Shown piece after piece: positions 23,423-33,148 of a stretch of 64,000 nt of DNA. The notes under the pieces were generated by a model. That model was not told where the DNA came from. It searched no databases and saw only the letters and a list, made by a program, of their open reading frames with translations. Made by a program: the position numbers and the translations under genes. This stretch comes from Lachnospiraceae bacterium (GTDB lineage Bacteria; Bacillota; Clostridia; Lachnospirales; Lachnospiraceae), in the NCBI GenBank assembly GCA_910574745.1, contig CAJTCE010000005.1, forward strand, positions 1 to 64,000, given 5' to 3'. The first letter of the stretch is position 1; every line of letters starts with the position of its first letter.

Positions 23423-25382
23423 GGTCCAGCGAATGAAGGAATTGATTGCGAAGTTAAATGAGGCTTCGGAAGCATATTATGCCAAGAATCAGGAAATCAT
23501 GAGTAATTTCGAATATGACAGACTATATGACGAACTGGTAAATCTGGAAGAGGAAACCGGAATGACCCTTTCCGGAAGCCCTACGGTTACCGTGGGCTAC
23601 GAGGCGGTTGACGAGTTGCCCAAGGAGCGCCATGAAAGCCCTATGCTTTCTCTGGCAAAAACCAAAAGCCGTGAGGAGCTTAAAGAGTGGTTAAACGGAA
23701 AGGAGGGGCTTTTATCCTGGAAGTTAGATGGTCTGACCATCGTTTTGACCTATGACGGCGGCAGGCTGGAAAAGGCTGTTACCAGAGGGAACGGGGAAGT
23801 AGGGGAGGTCATTACCAACAATGCAAGGGTTTTTAAGAATATTCCCCATACCATCGGTTTTAAGGGAAGACTTGTTTTAAGGGGAGAGGCGGTTATCACT
23901 TACTCGGATTTTGAAAAGGTAAACGATGAAATCGAGGATGTGGACGCCAAATACAAAAATCCGAGGAATCTCTGCAGCGGCTCCGTCAGACAGTTAAATA
24001 ACGAAGTGACGGCGAAAAGAAACGTCCGCTTATTTGCTTTTTCCCTGGTCAGCGCCGGCGAAGATGGCAGAGAGGTGGATTTTGAAAACGACAGGGAAAA
24101 GCAATTTCTTTTTTTGAAAGAGCAGGGCTTTGACATTGTGGATTATAAACGAGTTGATTCCGATACAGTCATAGAAAGCGTGGAGGATTTTGCTAAAGAG
24201 GTAAAAACCTATGATGTGCCTTCCGACGGTCTGGTATTGACTTATTGCGATATGGCTTACGGGGCATCCTTAGGGAGGACTGCGAAATTTCCAAGGGATT
24301 CCATCGCATTTAAATGGGCGGATGAAATGGCGGAAACAACCTTAAAAGAAATTGAATGGAGCCCCAGCCGGACGGGACTGATCAATCCGGTGGCGATTTT
24401 TGAGCCTGTGGAATTGGAAGGAACCACCGTATCCCGGGCAAGCGTGCATAATTTAAGTATTTTAAAGGGGCTGAAGCTGGGAATCGGAGACCGCATTAAG
24501 GTATATAAGGCCAATATGATCATTCCCCAGATTGCGGAAAATTTAACGGAAAGCGGCAATCTGGAAATTCCCAAGTATTGTCCGGTCTGCGGCAGGGAAA
24601 CAGAAATCAGTAAGTTAAATGATGCGGAAACCCTGGTTTGTCCCAATGAAGATTGTGAAGCCAAGAAAATAAAGGCCTTTACCCTGATGGTCAGCAGGGA
24701 TGCGCTAAATATAGACGGTTTGTCGGAAGCAACTCTGGAAAAGTTTATAGCAAAGGGCTTTATCCATGATTTTGCGGATATTTTCCACCTTGACAGGTAT
24801 CAGGAGGAAATAACGGAAATGGAAGGATTTGGGGAAAAATCCTATCAGAATCTTATGGAATCCCTTGAAAAAGCAAAGGATGCCACTCTGGCAAAATTTG
24901 TTTACAGTCTGGGAATAAACGGAATCGGTCTGGCTAATGCGAAAATGCTTTGTAAGGCGTTTCGCGATGATTTTGAACGTTTAAAGGGCGCTTCGGCAGA
25001 AGAACTTGCGGAAATTGACGGAATCGGGGAAGTGCTGGCAGAGGGAATCCGGAATTTCTTTGATGATGAAAAGAAACTGGCGTCTGCAGAAAGGCTTCTT
25101 TCAGAGCTTCGGATTGCAAAAACAGAGGAAAGTGAAGAAGAGCAGATTTTCCTTGGAAAGACCTTCGTGATTACCGGAAGTGTGGAACATTTTAACAACC
25201 GAAATGAAGTGAAGGAGCTGATTGAAAGAAAAGGCGGCAAGGTGGCGGGAAGCGTTTCCGGTAAGACGGATTATCTGATCAACAATGATTTAGCTTCCGC
25301 TTCGGGTAAGAATAAGAAGGCAAAGGAGCTGGGAGTGCCTATTATTTCCGAAGAGATGTTTTTGGAAATGCTTGATAACTAA
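23415..25382 (+). CDS. ligA: NAD-dependent DNA ligase
   Basis: 655 residues. Adenylation domain with K103 in SWKLDGL and GEAVITYSDFEKVN; OB fold; four-Cys zinc site (CPVCGRE then CPNEDCEAKK); helix-hairpin-helix repeats (FGEKSYQNL to IDGIGEVLAEGI); and a C-terminal BRCT domain (TFVITGSVEHFNNRNEV to GKTDYLI). Start at 23415 with GGGAGAAG upstream, inside the end of the rluF-like gene. Full length, essential replication and repair ligase. Confidence 0.95.
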   Translation: MNRVQRMKELIAKLNEASEAYYAKNQEIMSNFEYDRLYDELVNLEEETGMTLSGSPTVTVGYEAVDELPKERHESPMLSLAKTKSREELKEWLNGKEGLLSWKLDGLTIVLTYDGGRLEKAVTRGNGEVGEVITNNARVFKNIPHTIGFKGRLVLRGEAVITYSDFEKVNDEIEDVDAKYKNPRNLCSGSVRQLNNEVTAKRNVRLFAFSLVSAGEDGREVDFENDREKQFLFLKEQGFDIVDYKRVDSDTVIESVEDFAKEVKTYDVPSDGLVLTYCDMAYGASLGRTAKFPRDSIAFKWADEMAETTLKEIEWSPSRTGLINPVAIFEPVELEGTTVSRASVHNLSILKGLKLGIGDRIKVYKANMIIPQIAENLTESGNLEIPKYCPVCGRETEISKLNDAETLVCPNEDCEAKKIKAFTLMVSRDALNIDGLSEATLEKFIAKGFIHDFADIFHLDRYQEEITEMEGFGEKSYQNLMESLEKAKDATLAKFVYSLGINGIGLANAKMLCKAFRDDFERLKGASAEELAEIDGIGEVLAEGIRNFFDDEKKLASAERLLSELRIAKTEESEEEQIFLGKTFVITGSVEHFNNRNEVKELIERKGGKVAGSVSGKTDYLINNDLASASGKNKKAKELGVPIISEEMFLEMLDN

Positions 25383-25514
25383 TGTGTTACGGAAAATATT
25401 CAGTGATGTGCCGCCGCAAATGAAAGGGATCATGGAAAGAAATCCGAAGGTTTACGGACAGGATAAAAGGTGCTAATATAGAAAAGTATACGAATATTGT
25501 AAAGAGGGATTGAT

Positions 25515-26420
25515 ATGCCGATTAAAACACAAAGCGATCTCCCGGCAAAGGAGATTCTGGAAAATGAAAATATATTTGTGGTGGATGAATACCGGGCGCT
25601 GCATCAGGATATCCGCCCGCTGCAGATTTGTATTTTAAATCTGATGCCGGTAAAGCAGGATACGGAACTACAGCTGCTCCGTGCTTTATCCAATACGCCC
25701 TTGCAGGTGGATGTGACATTTTTAAATATGAAAAGCCATATTTCCTTAAATACATCCGCCAATCATCTGAATAAATTTTATGTTGCCTTTGATGATATTA
25801 AATGGAAGAAATTTGACGGCTTGATTATTACCGGCGCACCGGTAGAACACATGGAATATGAAGAGGTAGATTATTGGAAGGAGCTTGTGGAGGTAATGGA
25901 GTGGTCCAAAACCAATGTGACCTCCACCTTCCACATTTGTTGGGGAGCCCAGGCGGGACTTTATTATCATTACGGTCTGCAAAAAAGGCTGCTTCCCCAC
26001 AAGGTGTTCGGGGTATTTGAACACAGGGTTAAGAACAGGAAGGTTCCTATTGTGAGAGGCTTTGATGATTATTTTCTGGCGCCTCACAGCCGGCATACGG
26101 AGGTATCCGCAGAGGATATTCACAATTGCAGGTCCCTGACCGTTCTTGCAGAATCGGAAGAGGCGGGAGTATATCTTGCCATGGCGGGCTTTGGCAAGCA
26201 GTTTTTTGTTATGGGGCATTCCGAATATGACAGAATGACGCTGCATGACGAATACTTCAGGGATATAAACAAGGGACTGGATATTGCCGTCCCCAAAAAC
26301 TATTTTCCCGATGATGACCCCAATCAGAAGCCGCGTCTGCAATGGAGAAGCCATAGCAACAATCTCTACAGCAACTGGCTCAATTATTACGTTTATCAGA
26401 TGACGCCTTATGAATTGTAG
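25515..26420 (+). CDS. metA: Homoserine O-acetyltransferase (MetA type)
   Basis: 301 residues; first committed step of methionine synthesis. Catalytic C142 (HICWGAQAG), H235 and E237 (MGHSEYDR) are at the standard positions. Residue 111 is Glu (GAPVEHM); in this family Glu at 111 goes with acetyl-CoA and Gly with succinyl-CoA, so an acetyltransferase is expected despite the MetA fold. GAGGG lies upstream of the ATG. The 132-bp gap before it shows no SAM riboswitch core that I can recognise. Likely monocistronic. Confidence 0.92.
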   Translation: MPIKTQSDLPAKEILENENIFVVDEYRALHQDIRPLQICILNLMPVKQDTELQLLRALSNTPLQVDVTFLNMKSHISLNTSANHLNKFYVAFDDIKWKKFDGLIITGAPVEHMEYEEVDYWKELVEVMEWSKTNVTSTFHICWGAQAGLYYHYGLQKRLLPHKVFGVFEHRVKNRKVPIVRGFDDYFLAPHSRHTEVSAEDIHNCRSLTVLAESEEAGVYLAMAGFGKQFFVMGHSEYDRMTLHDEYFRDINKGLDIAVPKNYFPDDDPNQKPRLQWRSHSNNLYSNWLNYYVYQMTPYEL

Positions 26421-26512
26421 GAAATCTGTGTGAAGCTGACGGAAAAGGTAATTGGTCGATCCGGAATGGATGGAATAAAATAAAAAATAATAAAAGTAAC
26501 GGAGGAAATGAA

Positions 26513-27676
26513 ATGATAATCAGTGATGCAGTGAAGTATATCGGAGCAGATGACAGGAATATTGACTTGTTTGAAAGCCAGTATCGGGTGCCTAACGGGG
26601 TTTCCTATAATTCCTATCTGATCTTGGATGAAAAGGTTGCGGTTATGGACACCGCTGATAAAAGGGTGGAAGAACTGTGGTTTGACAATCTGGAAAGGGA
26701 GCTGGCGGGAAGGATGCCGGACTATCTGGTAATTTCCCACATGGAGCCGGATCATGGTGCGTTAATTGGCAGATTTATTGAAAAGTATCCCCAGGCAAAG
26801 CTTGTGGGAAATGCAAGAACTTTTCCCATGATTTCACAATTTTTCCATGAGGACTTGGAGGATAAGAAGGTTGTGGTAGCGGAAGGAGACGAGCTTTCCC
26901 TGGGAGAGCACACCCTTACCTTCTATATGGCGCCCATGGTTCACTGGCCGGAGGTTATGGTTACTTATGAAAAGAAAGATAAAATTCTTTTTTCCGCAGA
27001 CGGCTTTGGAAAGTTCGGCACTCTGGATACGGATGAGGACTGGGCGTGCGAGGCAAGACGTTATTATTTCAATATTGTGGGAAAATACGGCATGCAGGTA
27101 CAGGCGCTGTTGAAAAAAGCGGCGGCTTTGGACATAGAGATGATCTGTCCGCTTCACGGACCGGTGTTAAAAGAAAATCTCGATTATTACATGAATAAAT
27201 ACCAGATCTGGAGCAGCTATGAGCCTGAGGATAAAGGCGTATTTGTTGCGTATGCTTCCATTCATGGCAATACGGCAAAGGCTGCGGAGTATATGGCGGA
27301 GCAATTGAGGGAAAAGGGTGTTGAGAAGGTAGTTGTCTGCGATCTTGCCCGCGAGGATATGGCAGAGGCTGTGGAGGACGCCTTCCGTTATGACAGGATT
27401 GTACTGGCGGCAGCCACCTATGACGGTGGGATTTTTACCTGGATGGAGCACTTTTTACATCACTTGAAGGCAAAAAATTACCAGAAAAGAAAAGCGGCCA
27501 TTATAGAGAACGGAACATGGGCGCCTGCAGCCGGAAAGCAGATGAAGGCTTTATTAGAGACCATGAAGGATGTGGAAGTATTAGAACAGATTGTTACCAT
27601 CAAGTCTGCCTTAAGTGAAGCAAATAAAGAGGAAATAGAAAGATTGGCGGAGAGCTTATGCACTACAACTGTCTGA
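26513..27676 (+). CDS. fprA: Flavo-diiron protein (A-type flavoprotein, O2/NO reductase)
   Basis: 387 residues. The N-terminal MBL-like diiron domain has H76-x-E78-x-D80-H81 (SHMEPDH), MVHWPEVMVTYE and the later LHGP ligand. The C-terminal flavodoxin domain starts at about 248 with VFVAYASIHGNTAKAAEYMAE. It reduces O2 or NO to protect strict anaerobes, taking electrons from rubredoxin. No fused rubredoxin domain. Its 3' end overlaps the response regulator gene by 19 bp, an unusual link to a two-component system. Confidence 0.9.
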   Translation: MIISDAVKYIGADDRNIDLFESQYRVPNGVSYNSYLILDEKVAVMDTADKRVEELWFDNLERELAGRMPDYLVISHMEPDHGALIGRFIEKYPQAKLVGNARTFPMISQFFHEDLEDKKVVVAEGDELSLGEHTLTFYMAPMVHWPEVMVTYEKKDKILFSADGFGKFGTLDTDEDWACEARRYYFNIVGKYGMQVQALLKKAAALDIEMICPLHGPVLKENLDYYMNKYQIWSSYEPEDKGVFVAYASIHGNTAKAAEYMAEQLREKGVEKVVVCDLAREDMAEAVEDAFRYDRIVLAAATYDGGIFTWMEHFLHHLKAKNYQKRKAAIIENGTWAPAAGKQMKALLETMKDVEVLEQIVTIKSALSEANKEEIERLAESLCTTTV

Positions 27677-28410
27677 TTGTGGACGATGAAGCTGACTTGG
27701 CAAAAATGACATGTGAATATTTTGAACTCTTTGACGTATCCTGCTCCTATGTGACAAACGCGGCAGCCTGCAAGGAATTCCTTGGCTCCCATGAAGTGGA
27801 TGTGCTCCTTTTGGACATTAATCTGTCAAAGGAAAGCGGATTTGCCCTTTGCAAGAGTTTAAGGGAGACATCCGATATTCCGATTCTCTTTATCAGCGCC
27901 AGACAGAGCGATGAGGATGTACTCATTGCCCTGAATATCGGCGGCGATGATTATATCAAAAAGCCTTACACCTTAAGCATTCTTTTGGCAAAGGTCAGGG
28001 CGGTTCTAAAGCGGCTTCCGGGAAACAGCGGGAAGTCAGCAGAAAAAGACGGGAAAGTTTTTTTGGAAAAAGAGGATGGAAAAGCTGTAAAAGCAGGAAA
28101 GCCGGAGAGCGGGGACAGAGGCAAAGAGGACAGGCTGTATCTGGATGAAAGTATCTTCTGTGCTTTTCTTGACGGAAGAAGGGTGGAACTGAAGGCAAAG
28201 GAATTCAAACTTTTGCAGTGCCTTTTTGAAAACAGAAATACCATTGTTTCCAAGGAAAAGCTTTTTGACCAGGTATGGGGGGACGCTTTTTTCGGGGACA
28301 GTACTTTAAATGTACACATCCGAAGGCTTCGGGAAAAATTGGAGAAAGACCCGGGAAATCCGGAGCTGATAAAAACGGTCTGGGGGACAGGCTATTTGTT
28401 GGAGATTTAG
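27658..28410 (+). CDS. OmpR/PhoB-family response regulator
   Basis: 250 residues. Receiver domain with D53 (LLLDINLSKESG) and the KPYTLSIL lysine; a long charged linker (about 120-160); then a winged-helix domain (LYLDESIFCAFLDGRRVELKAKEFKLLQCLFE to STLNVHIRRLREKLE and GTGYLLEI). The ATG at 27658 has GGAG upstream and lies in the end of the flavo-diiron gene. Followed 2 bp later by its kinase. The ABC genes at 29923 are its likely target; see the direct repeats at 29716. Confidence 0.9.
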   Translation: MHYNCLIVDDEADLAKMTCEYFELFDVSCSYVTNAAACKEFLGSHEVDVLLLDINLSKESGFALCKSLRETSDIPILFISARQSDEDVLIALNIGGDDYIKKPYTLSILLAKVRAVLKRLPGNSGKSAEKDGKVFLEKEDGKAVKAGKPESGDRGKEDRLYLDESIFCAFLDGRRVELKAKEFKLLQCLFENRNTIVSKEKLFDQVWGDAFFGDSTLNVHIRRLREKLEKDPGNPELIKTVWGTGYLLEI

Positions 28411-28412
28411 AG

Positions 28413-29648
28413 ATGAAAATAAAATATCTGGCGGCGGCTTTTACGCTTTTTATGGGAATGATCATGGCTTATTTCTGGCTGGAAACAGCCGGGGATGGGC
28501 AGGCGGTTTTAGACATGGTTTATTACAATAAAGAATTAAAAAATATAAGCCGGGCAGCAGATGAGGGGATGGAAAGAACGGATTTGGAGACTGAATACGA
28601 CTGCAGTCTCCTTTTTTTGACCGACAGGGATTATAAAAGCAGGCTGAATGAAGCCGTAGCTTCCGGCAATGTGATTTTGGATTATGAAAAGGACGGCGTT
28701 ATTGCGGGCAAAATAATCTGGTACGGGGAGAACCGCCTGCAAAACCGGTGGAAGCAGCAGATGCGGAAAATTTCCATGGCAGTATGCGCGGCAGTTTTAA
28801 TTGGAGGATGGATTCTGCTTGCTATAGTTTTTTTCTGTTTTATTCGTCCTTTTTCTACCCTGAAAGCATTTGCTGCGGAAATAGCAAAAGGGAATCTGGA
28901 TTTTCCCCTGCCTATGGAGAAAGGCAACTTTTTTGGGGCATTTACGGAAAGCTTTGACATCATGCGTGAGGAATTACGGCGGGCAAGGGAAAATGAATAT
29001 CTTGCAAATGTGAGTAAAAAGGAACTGGTGGCGGAGCTGTCCCATGATATCAAAACGCCGGTTTCCGCCATCAAGGCAGTCTGTGAGGTTTTGGAGATAA
29101 AGGAGAAAAATGCGGATACTCTGGAAAAGCTGGGGATCATTGCCGCAAAGGCGGATACCATCGATCATCTGGCAGGCAACATGTTCCATGCAACCTTAGA
29201 GGAACTGGAGGTTTTAAAGGTGGAGCCTAAGGAGGAAAGGAGTACGCTGATTCCGGATATGTTTAAGGAACTGAAATATTACGGGGACATCAGACTGGAA
29301 AATGAAATCGGGGAATGCCTTGTATGGATGGATAAGCTGCGTATGGAGCAGGTCATCAATAATATTGTCAATAATTCCTTTAAATATGCCAAGACGCCGG
29401 TAACCGTCCGCTTTAAAGATGAAAAGGAGGGGATCGGCATTACCATAAAGGATAAGGGAAAGGGCGTGCCGGAGGAAGAACTTCCTCTGATAACGGAAAA
29501 ATTTTTCAGGGGGAGCAATGCGGCGGGAGAATCCGGCTCCGGTCTCGGAATGTACCTTGTGAAAAGCTTTATAGAGCAGATGTACGGTACGGTGGAATGT
29601 TTTTTTGACGAAGGCTTTGGTGTGACGTTGTATTTGAAAAAAGTTTAA
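28413..29648 (+). CDS. Sensor histidine kinase paired with the upstream regulator
   Basis: 411 residues from the ATG at 28413. Two transmembrane helices (about 4-22 and 118-143) enclose an extracytoplasmic loop of about 95 residues. A HAMP-like linker follows, then HisKA with H211 (AELSHDIKTPVSAI) and an ATPase domain (NNIVNNSFKYAKTP, DKGKGVP, GSGLGMYL). The loop is much larger than in BceS-type kinases, which have almost none, so a direct ligand sensor is more likely than transporter-coupled sensing. Forms an operon with the regulator. Confidence 0.9.
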   Translation: MKIKYLAAAFTLFMGMIMAYFWLETAGDGQAVLDMVYYNKELKNISRAADEGMERTDLETEYDCSLLFLTDRDYKSRLNEAVASGNVILDYEKDGVIAGKIIWYGENRLQNRWKQQMRKISMAVCAAVLIGGWILLAIVFFCFIRPFSTLKAFAAEIAKGNLDFPLPMEKGNFFGAFTESFDIMREELRRARENEYLANVSKKELVAELSHDIKTPVSAIKAVCEVLEIKEKNADTLEKLGIIAAKADTIDHLAGNMFHATLEELEVLKVEPKEERSTLIPDMFKELKYYGDIRLENEIGECLVWMDKLRMEQVINNIVNNSFKYAKTPVTVRFKDEKEGIGITIKDKGKGVPEEELPLITEKFFRGSNAAGESGSGLGMYLVKSFIEQMYGTVECFFDEGFGVTLYLKKV

Positions 29649-29715
29649 GCAGCTGTAAAGGAATGAAAAAAAGACGTTTCTAAAAGCCGTAAGCAAGTGC
29701 TTATAAAAAAGCGAT

Positions 29716-29780
29716 TTAAGAAACAGTTAAGAATTAAACAAGAGTCAGTAAAAGATTTTGTATAAAGAAGTTTCTATAAT
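29716..29780 (+). promoter_or_regulatory. Putative response-regulator box and promoter of the ABC genes
   Basis: TTAAGAA occurs at 29716-29722 and 29727-29733, a direct repeat with an 11-bp step, the spacing bound by OmpR/PhoB-family dimers. A perfect TATAAT follows at 29775-29780 with no recognisable -35 at the right distance, as expected for an activator-dependent promoter. The repeats would sit about 20 bp upstream of the -35 position. The 274-bp gap 29649-29922 otherwise holds nothing I can identify. Confidence 0.5.
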
Positions 29781-29922
29781 GTGAATTATAGCCAATAGTC
29801 CTGCCGTAAGTGAAGAAGATTGCCGCTTTAGGTATAGCGTTCCTTGGATAGAGTATTCATGACTTTTGGGATATTGGCTGCAGGAACAAAAATATGCGAG
29901 ATAAACGGAGGATTTATTCATT

Positions 29923-30678
29923 ATGGAAACACTATTAACGGCAAAGGATCTGTGCAAAACCTTTTCCCAGGGAAAGCTGCAGCAGCATGTATTAAAAAAC
30001 CTGAACCTGGAAATAAACAAGGGAGATTTTGTAGTCATTATGGGAAGCTCGGGCTCCGGCAAATCCACCCTGCTCTATGCTTTATCAGGCATGGACAAAC
30101 CGACCCTGGGAAGCGTTAAGTGCATGGGAGAGGAGATTACGGGATACAGCAACGATAAGCTGGCGGTATTCAGAAGGAATCATTGCGGCTTTGTCTTCCA
30201 GCAGAATTATCTAAACGATACCATGAGCGTCCTTGACAACATTATGGTCAGCGGGCTTTTAACGGACAAAAACAGAAAGAGAATTGCAGAGAAGGCAAAG
30301 GAACTGCTTTCCAAAGTGGACATTAATAAAGAAGCATGGAATAAATTTCCCACCCAGCTTTCCGGCGGTGAACAGCAGCGTGTGGCGGTTGTAAGAGGCA
30401 TTATCAACAGCCCGGCGCTTTTATTTGCCGATGAGCCTACGGGAGCTTTAAACTCCCGTAATACAAACCATGTTCTGGATGTTTTGACAGAGCTTAATAA
30501 GGAGGGGCAGACCATCGTCATGGTAACCCACGATATGCGCTGCGCCAGAAGGGGGAATCGGGTAAAATATCTTCAGGACGGCGTGATTACGGGAGAGCTT
30601 TTCCTTGGCGCTTATGAAAGCGGCAATAAAGAAAGGCATGAAAAGCTGCGTCATTTTTTACAGGAAATGGGGTGGTAA
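29923..30678 (+). CDS. ABC transporter ATP-binding protein (MacB/LolD type)
   Basis: 251 residues. Walker A GSSGSGKST (41-49), Q-loop region CGFVFQQNY, signature LSGGEQQR and Walker B ALLFADEPTGALNS, followed by the H-loop MVTHD. The short N-terminus and the DEPTGAL motif are those of the FtsX-permease-associated group, which exports or extracts peptides and lipids. The permease starts 2 bp downstream. With the preceding two-component genes it forms a common Firmicute arrangement for antimicrobial peptide response. Confidence 0.92.
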   Translation: METLLTAKDLCKTFSQGKLQQHVLKNLNLEINKGDFVVIMGSSGSGKSTLLYALSGMDKPTLGSVKCMGEEITGYSNDKLAVFRRNHCGFVFQQNYLNDTMSVLDNIMVSGLLTDKNRKRIAEKAKELLSKVDINKEAWNKFPTQLSGGEQQRVAVVRGIINSPALLFADEPTGALNSRNTNHVLDVLTELNKEGQTIVMVTHDMRCARRGNRVKYLQDGVITGELFLGAYESGNKERHEKLRHFLQEMGW

Positions 30679-30680
30679 GC

Positions 30681-33035
30681 ATGTATTCTTTATATTTTAT
30701 TGCAAAAAACAATTTAAAGAAAAAGAAAAGCGATGCAGCTGTTTTAACGGGATTGATCATTCTTGCAGCCCTGCTTTTATATATCGGTATTTCTACGCTT
30801 TCCAATATGGGAAAAGTGGTAAATAAAGCGTATGAACTGACAAATGCCGCCGACTGGTATATGCTGAATTCTGCAGTGGCAGTAGAGAATATGGAAGAAA
30901 TTTTTGAAAACCGGAACGAAATAGAAAGCTTTGAAAAAACGCCTGTGTATTATGTTACACAATCGGGATTTATTGTAAATGGAGAGAAATCGGAAAGTGA
31001 TTACAGCTTTATGCTTGCCCCGGCAGAAGAAGAACGGAATATCAGCCGGCTTTATCCCGAATATGAAGGGGTGCTTTCGGATGATGAGATCTTACTGCCT
31101 TATTATATGAAAAATGCCCTTCATGTGGAGACGGGAGACAAATTCTGCTTTGTGATGGACGGACGTACTTATGATTTTAAGGTAGGGGGATTTCATGAAG
31201 ACCCTCTATTTGCCAATCCCATGAATGTTTCTACTTATAAATGTTATATAACAGGGAAAAGAGCGGAGGAAATAGCAGCGCATGAAAGCGGTGTGCTCTC
31301 CTATATGGAGTGTAAGGCAAAGCTTAAGGAAGGTACGGACAGCAACAGATTTCTTATGGAAATTTCCGATGAGATCAACGAAAAGCTTCCGGAGACCACA
31401 CAAACCTTTAATTTTTCCTTTATATGGACCTCCATACGTTATGGGGATACTATGTCTGCCAGCATCGGTATGGGTGTTGTACTGGTATTTGCGGTGCTTT
31501 TGATCGGGATCGCATTGATCATTACCCGGTTCAGTATCGGGAACTTTTGTGAAATGAATATAAAGAATATTGGTATTTTGCGGGCGTCGGGCTACAAGGA
31601 GTCACAGCTGCTTGGGAGCTTTGTTATGGAAATGTTTCTGGTATCCATGGTAGGAAGTATTGTGGGGCTTTGCGTAAGTGCTTTAGCAGGCAGTTTTCTG
31701 GGAAGACTGATGTCGTCTCTTGTGGGACTTTCATGGAATCAGGGGTTTGATTTTAAAAGTGCGGCGGTGGTTATGGCAGTCTGCATTCTGGTTACCATGG
31801 CTGTGGCATGGCACAGCAGCAGGAAATGTGTAAAGATTTCTATATTGGATGCCCTGCGCTCAGGGATTGCGGATCATAACTTTCACAAAAATTATTTTCC
31901 GCTGGAAAAGTCCCGTCAGCCCCTTGTCATGAATCTGGGATTAAAGTCCATTTTTTATGCAAAAGCAAAGAATCTGGGAATCTGTTTGATCGTAATGCTT
32001 TTAGGGTTTGTGTGCTGTATCGGTTTCGGAATGTATCAGGATTTTGCTGTTGATACAGATAACATGTTAAAATTGGTCGGTATGGAATTGGGAGATGTCT
32101 TTTATATAGGAGAAGAACTTGAAGAATTCGGACAGGAAGTGGAAACGAATCCGGAGGTGGAAAGGGTATTGTATGCAGGAAACGGAAATATCAAGCTGGT
32201 CTATGGAGATAAAGAAGTGTCCGTTACCTGTGATTTCTGGGACAGACCTGATTTTCTGAAAAATGAGGTAATCCTTCAGGGCAGGGCGCCGGAATTTGAT
32301 AACGAGATCATGTTAAGCATGGTTATCTGTGAGGAGCTGGATATTGAGCTTGGGGACATTGTCTATGTAAAGGGCACGGGAAAAGAAATGGATTATATTC
32401 TGTGCGGCATAGACCAGAAAATAAATAATATGGGAAGAAAAGCCCTTATGACCACTGCCGGAGAAGAACGGTTAAACGGCAGCAGTACATGCAGCCAGCT
32501 GTGTGTATATGGGAAAGAAGGTGTTTCCGATGAAGAGCTGGCAAAGCTGTTAAATGATACCTATCCTCAAAGGAAAGCCATGGAAGCGGTAAAAATGAGC
32601 GGGGAAACCTTAAAGCCCATAAATCTGGTATTGAAGCTGCTTTGCGCCATTTTTATAGCCGTTACTGCTTTTGTGGTATCCTTGGTAGTGTTTTTGCTCC
32701 TTAAGACAAAAATCATCAGGGAAAAGAAAAATTACGGCGTTTATAAGGCGCTGGGCTTTACTACGGGGCAGCTTTTAATGCAGACGGTCTTATCCAGTCT
32801 TCCCGTTATATTTTTGGGAGCGCTCCTTGGAGTCATGGTATGCGATTTTGGTGCAGGTCCCCTTGTAGGCATCTGCTTAAGAACCATCGGCATTTACCAA
32901 TATCAGATAAAAGTAGACGGAAGCTTTAAAATCATAACGGTGGTATTTATTACCGTGACGGCATTTCTGGTGGCGGTCCTTACGAGTATAAGAATCAGGA
33001 AAATCCAGCCGGTTAAGCTGCTTACGGAAGAGTAG
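30681..33035 (+). CDS. FtsX-family ABC transporter permease
   Basis: 784 residues. One N-terminal helix (about 18-38), a large extracytoplasmic region, three helices (about 255-390), a fifth near 430, a second extracytoplasmic region, and three C-terminal helices (about 655-775): two FtsX (DUF214) modules. KNIGILRASGYKESQLLG and KNYGVYKALGFTTGQLLMQ are the paired coupling segments. Start at 30681 with GGGGTGG upstream. Substrate unknown; peptide antibiotic resistance is the usual role of this layout, but BceB-type membrane topology is not evident. Confidence 0.85.
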   Translation: MYSLYFIAKNNLKKKKSDAAVLTGLIILAALLLYIGISTLSNMGKVVNKAYELTNAADWYMLNSAVAVENMEEIFENRNEIESFEKTPVYYVTQSGFIVNGEKSESDYSFMLAPAEEERNISRLYPEYEGVLSDDEILLPYYMKNALHVETGDKFCFVMDGRTYDFKVGGFHEDPLFANPMNVSTYKCYITGKRAEEIAAHESGVLSYMECKAKLKEGTDSNRFLMEISDEINEKLPETTQTFNFSFIWTSIRYGDTMSASIGMGVVLVFAVLLIGIALIITRFSIGNFCEMNIKNIGILRASGYKESQLLGSFVMEMFLVSMVGSIVGLCVSALAGSFLGRLMSSLVGLSWNQGFDFKSAAVVMAVCILVTMAVAWHSSRKCVKISILDALRSGIADHNFHKNYFPLEKSRQPLVMNLGLKSIFYAKAKNLGICLIVMLLGFVCCIGFGMYQDFAVDTDNMLKLVGMELGDVFYIGEELEEFGQEVETNPEVERVLYAGNGNIKLVYGDKEVSVTCDFWDRPDFLKNEVILQGRAPEFDNEIMLSMVICEELDIELGDIVYVKGTGKEMDYILCGIDQKINNMGRKALMTTAGEERLNGSSTCSQLCVYGKEGVSDEELAKLLNDTYPQRKAMEAVKMSGETLKPINLVLKLLCAIFIAVTAFVVSLVVFLLLKTKIIREKKNYGVYKALGFTTGQLLMQTVLSSLPVIFLGALLGVMVCDFGAGPLVGICLRTIGIYQYQIKVDGSFKIITVVFITVTAFLVAVLTSIRIRKIQPVKLLTEE

Positions 33036-33148
33036 CATAGTTTTTATTGAAGAAGGAGGAGGAATTTGATAAAATAGGTTACAGGGTGCACTGTTTCTGC
33101 ATAACCGATTGTTATGGCAGGGGGTAAATGCACGGGGAGGTAGATATT

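Noticed and set aside
25383..25514. SAM riboswitch or T-box before metA
   Set aside because: The gap is short and lacks the conserved cores of either.
27658..33035. BceRS-BceAB-type bacitracin module
   Set aside because: The kinase has a loop of about 95 residues outside the membrane and the permease has two FtsX modules with two extracytoplasmic regions; only the general regulator-kinase-exporter layout is supported.
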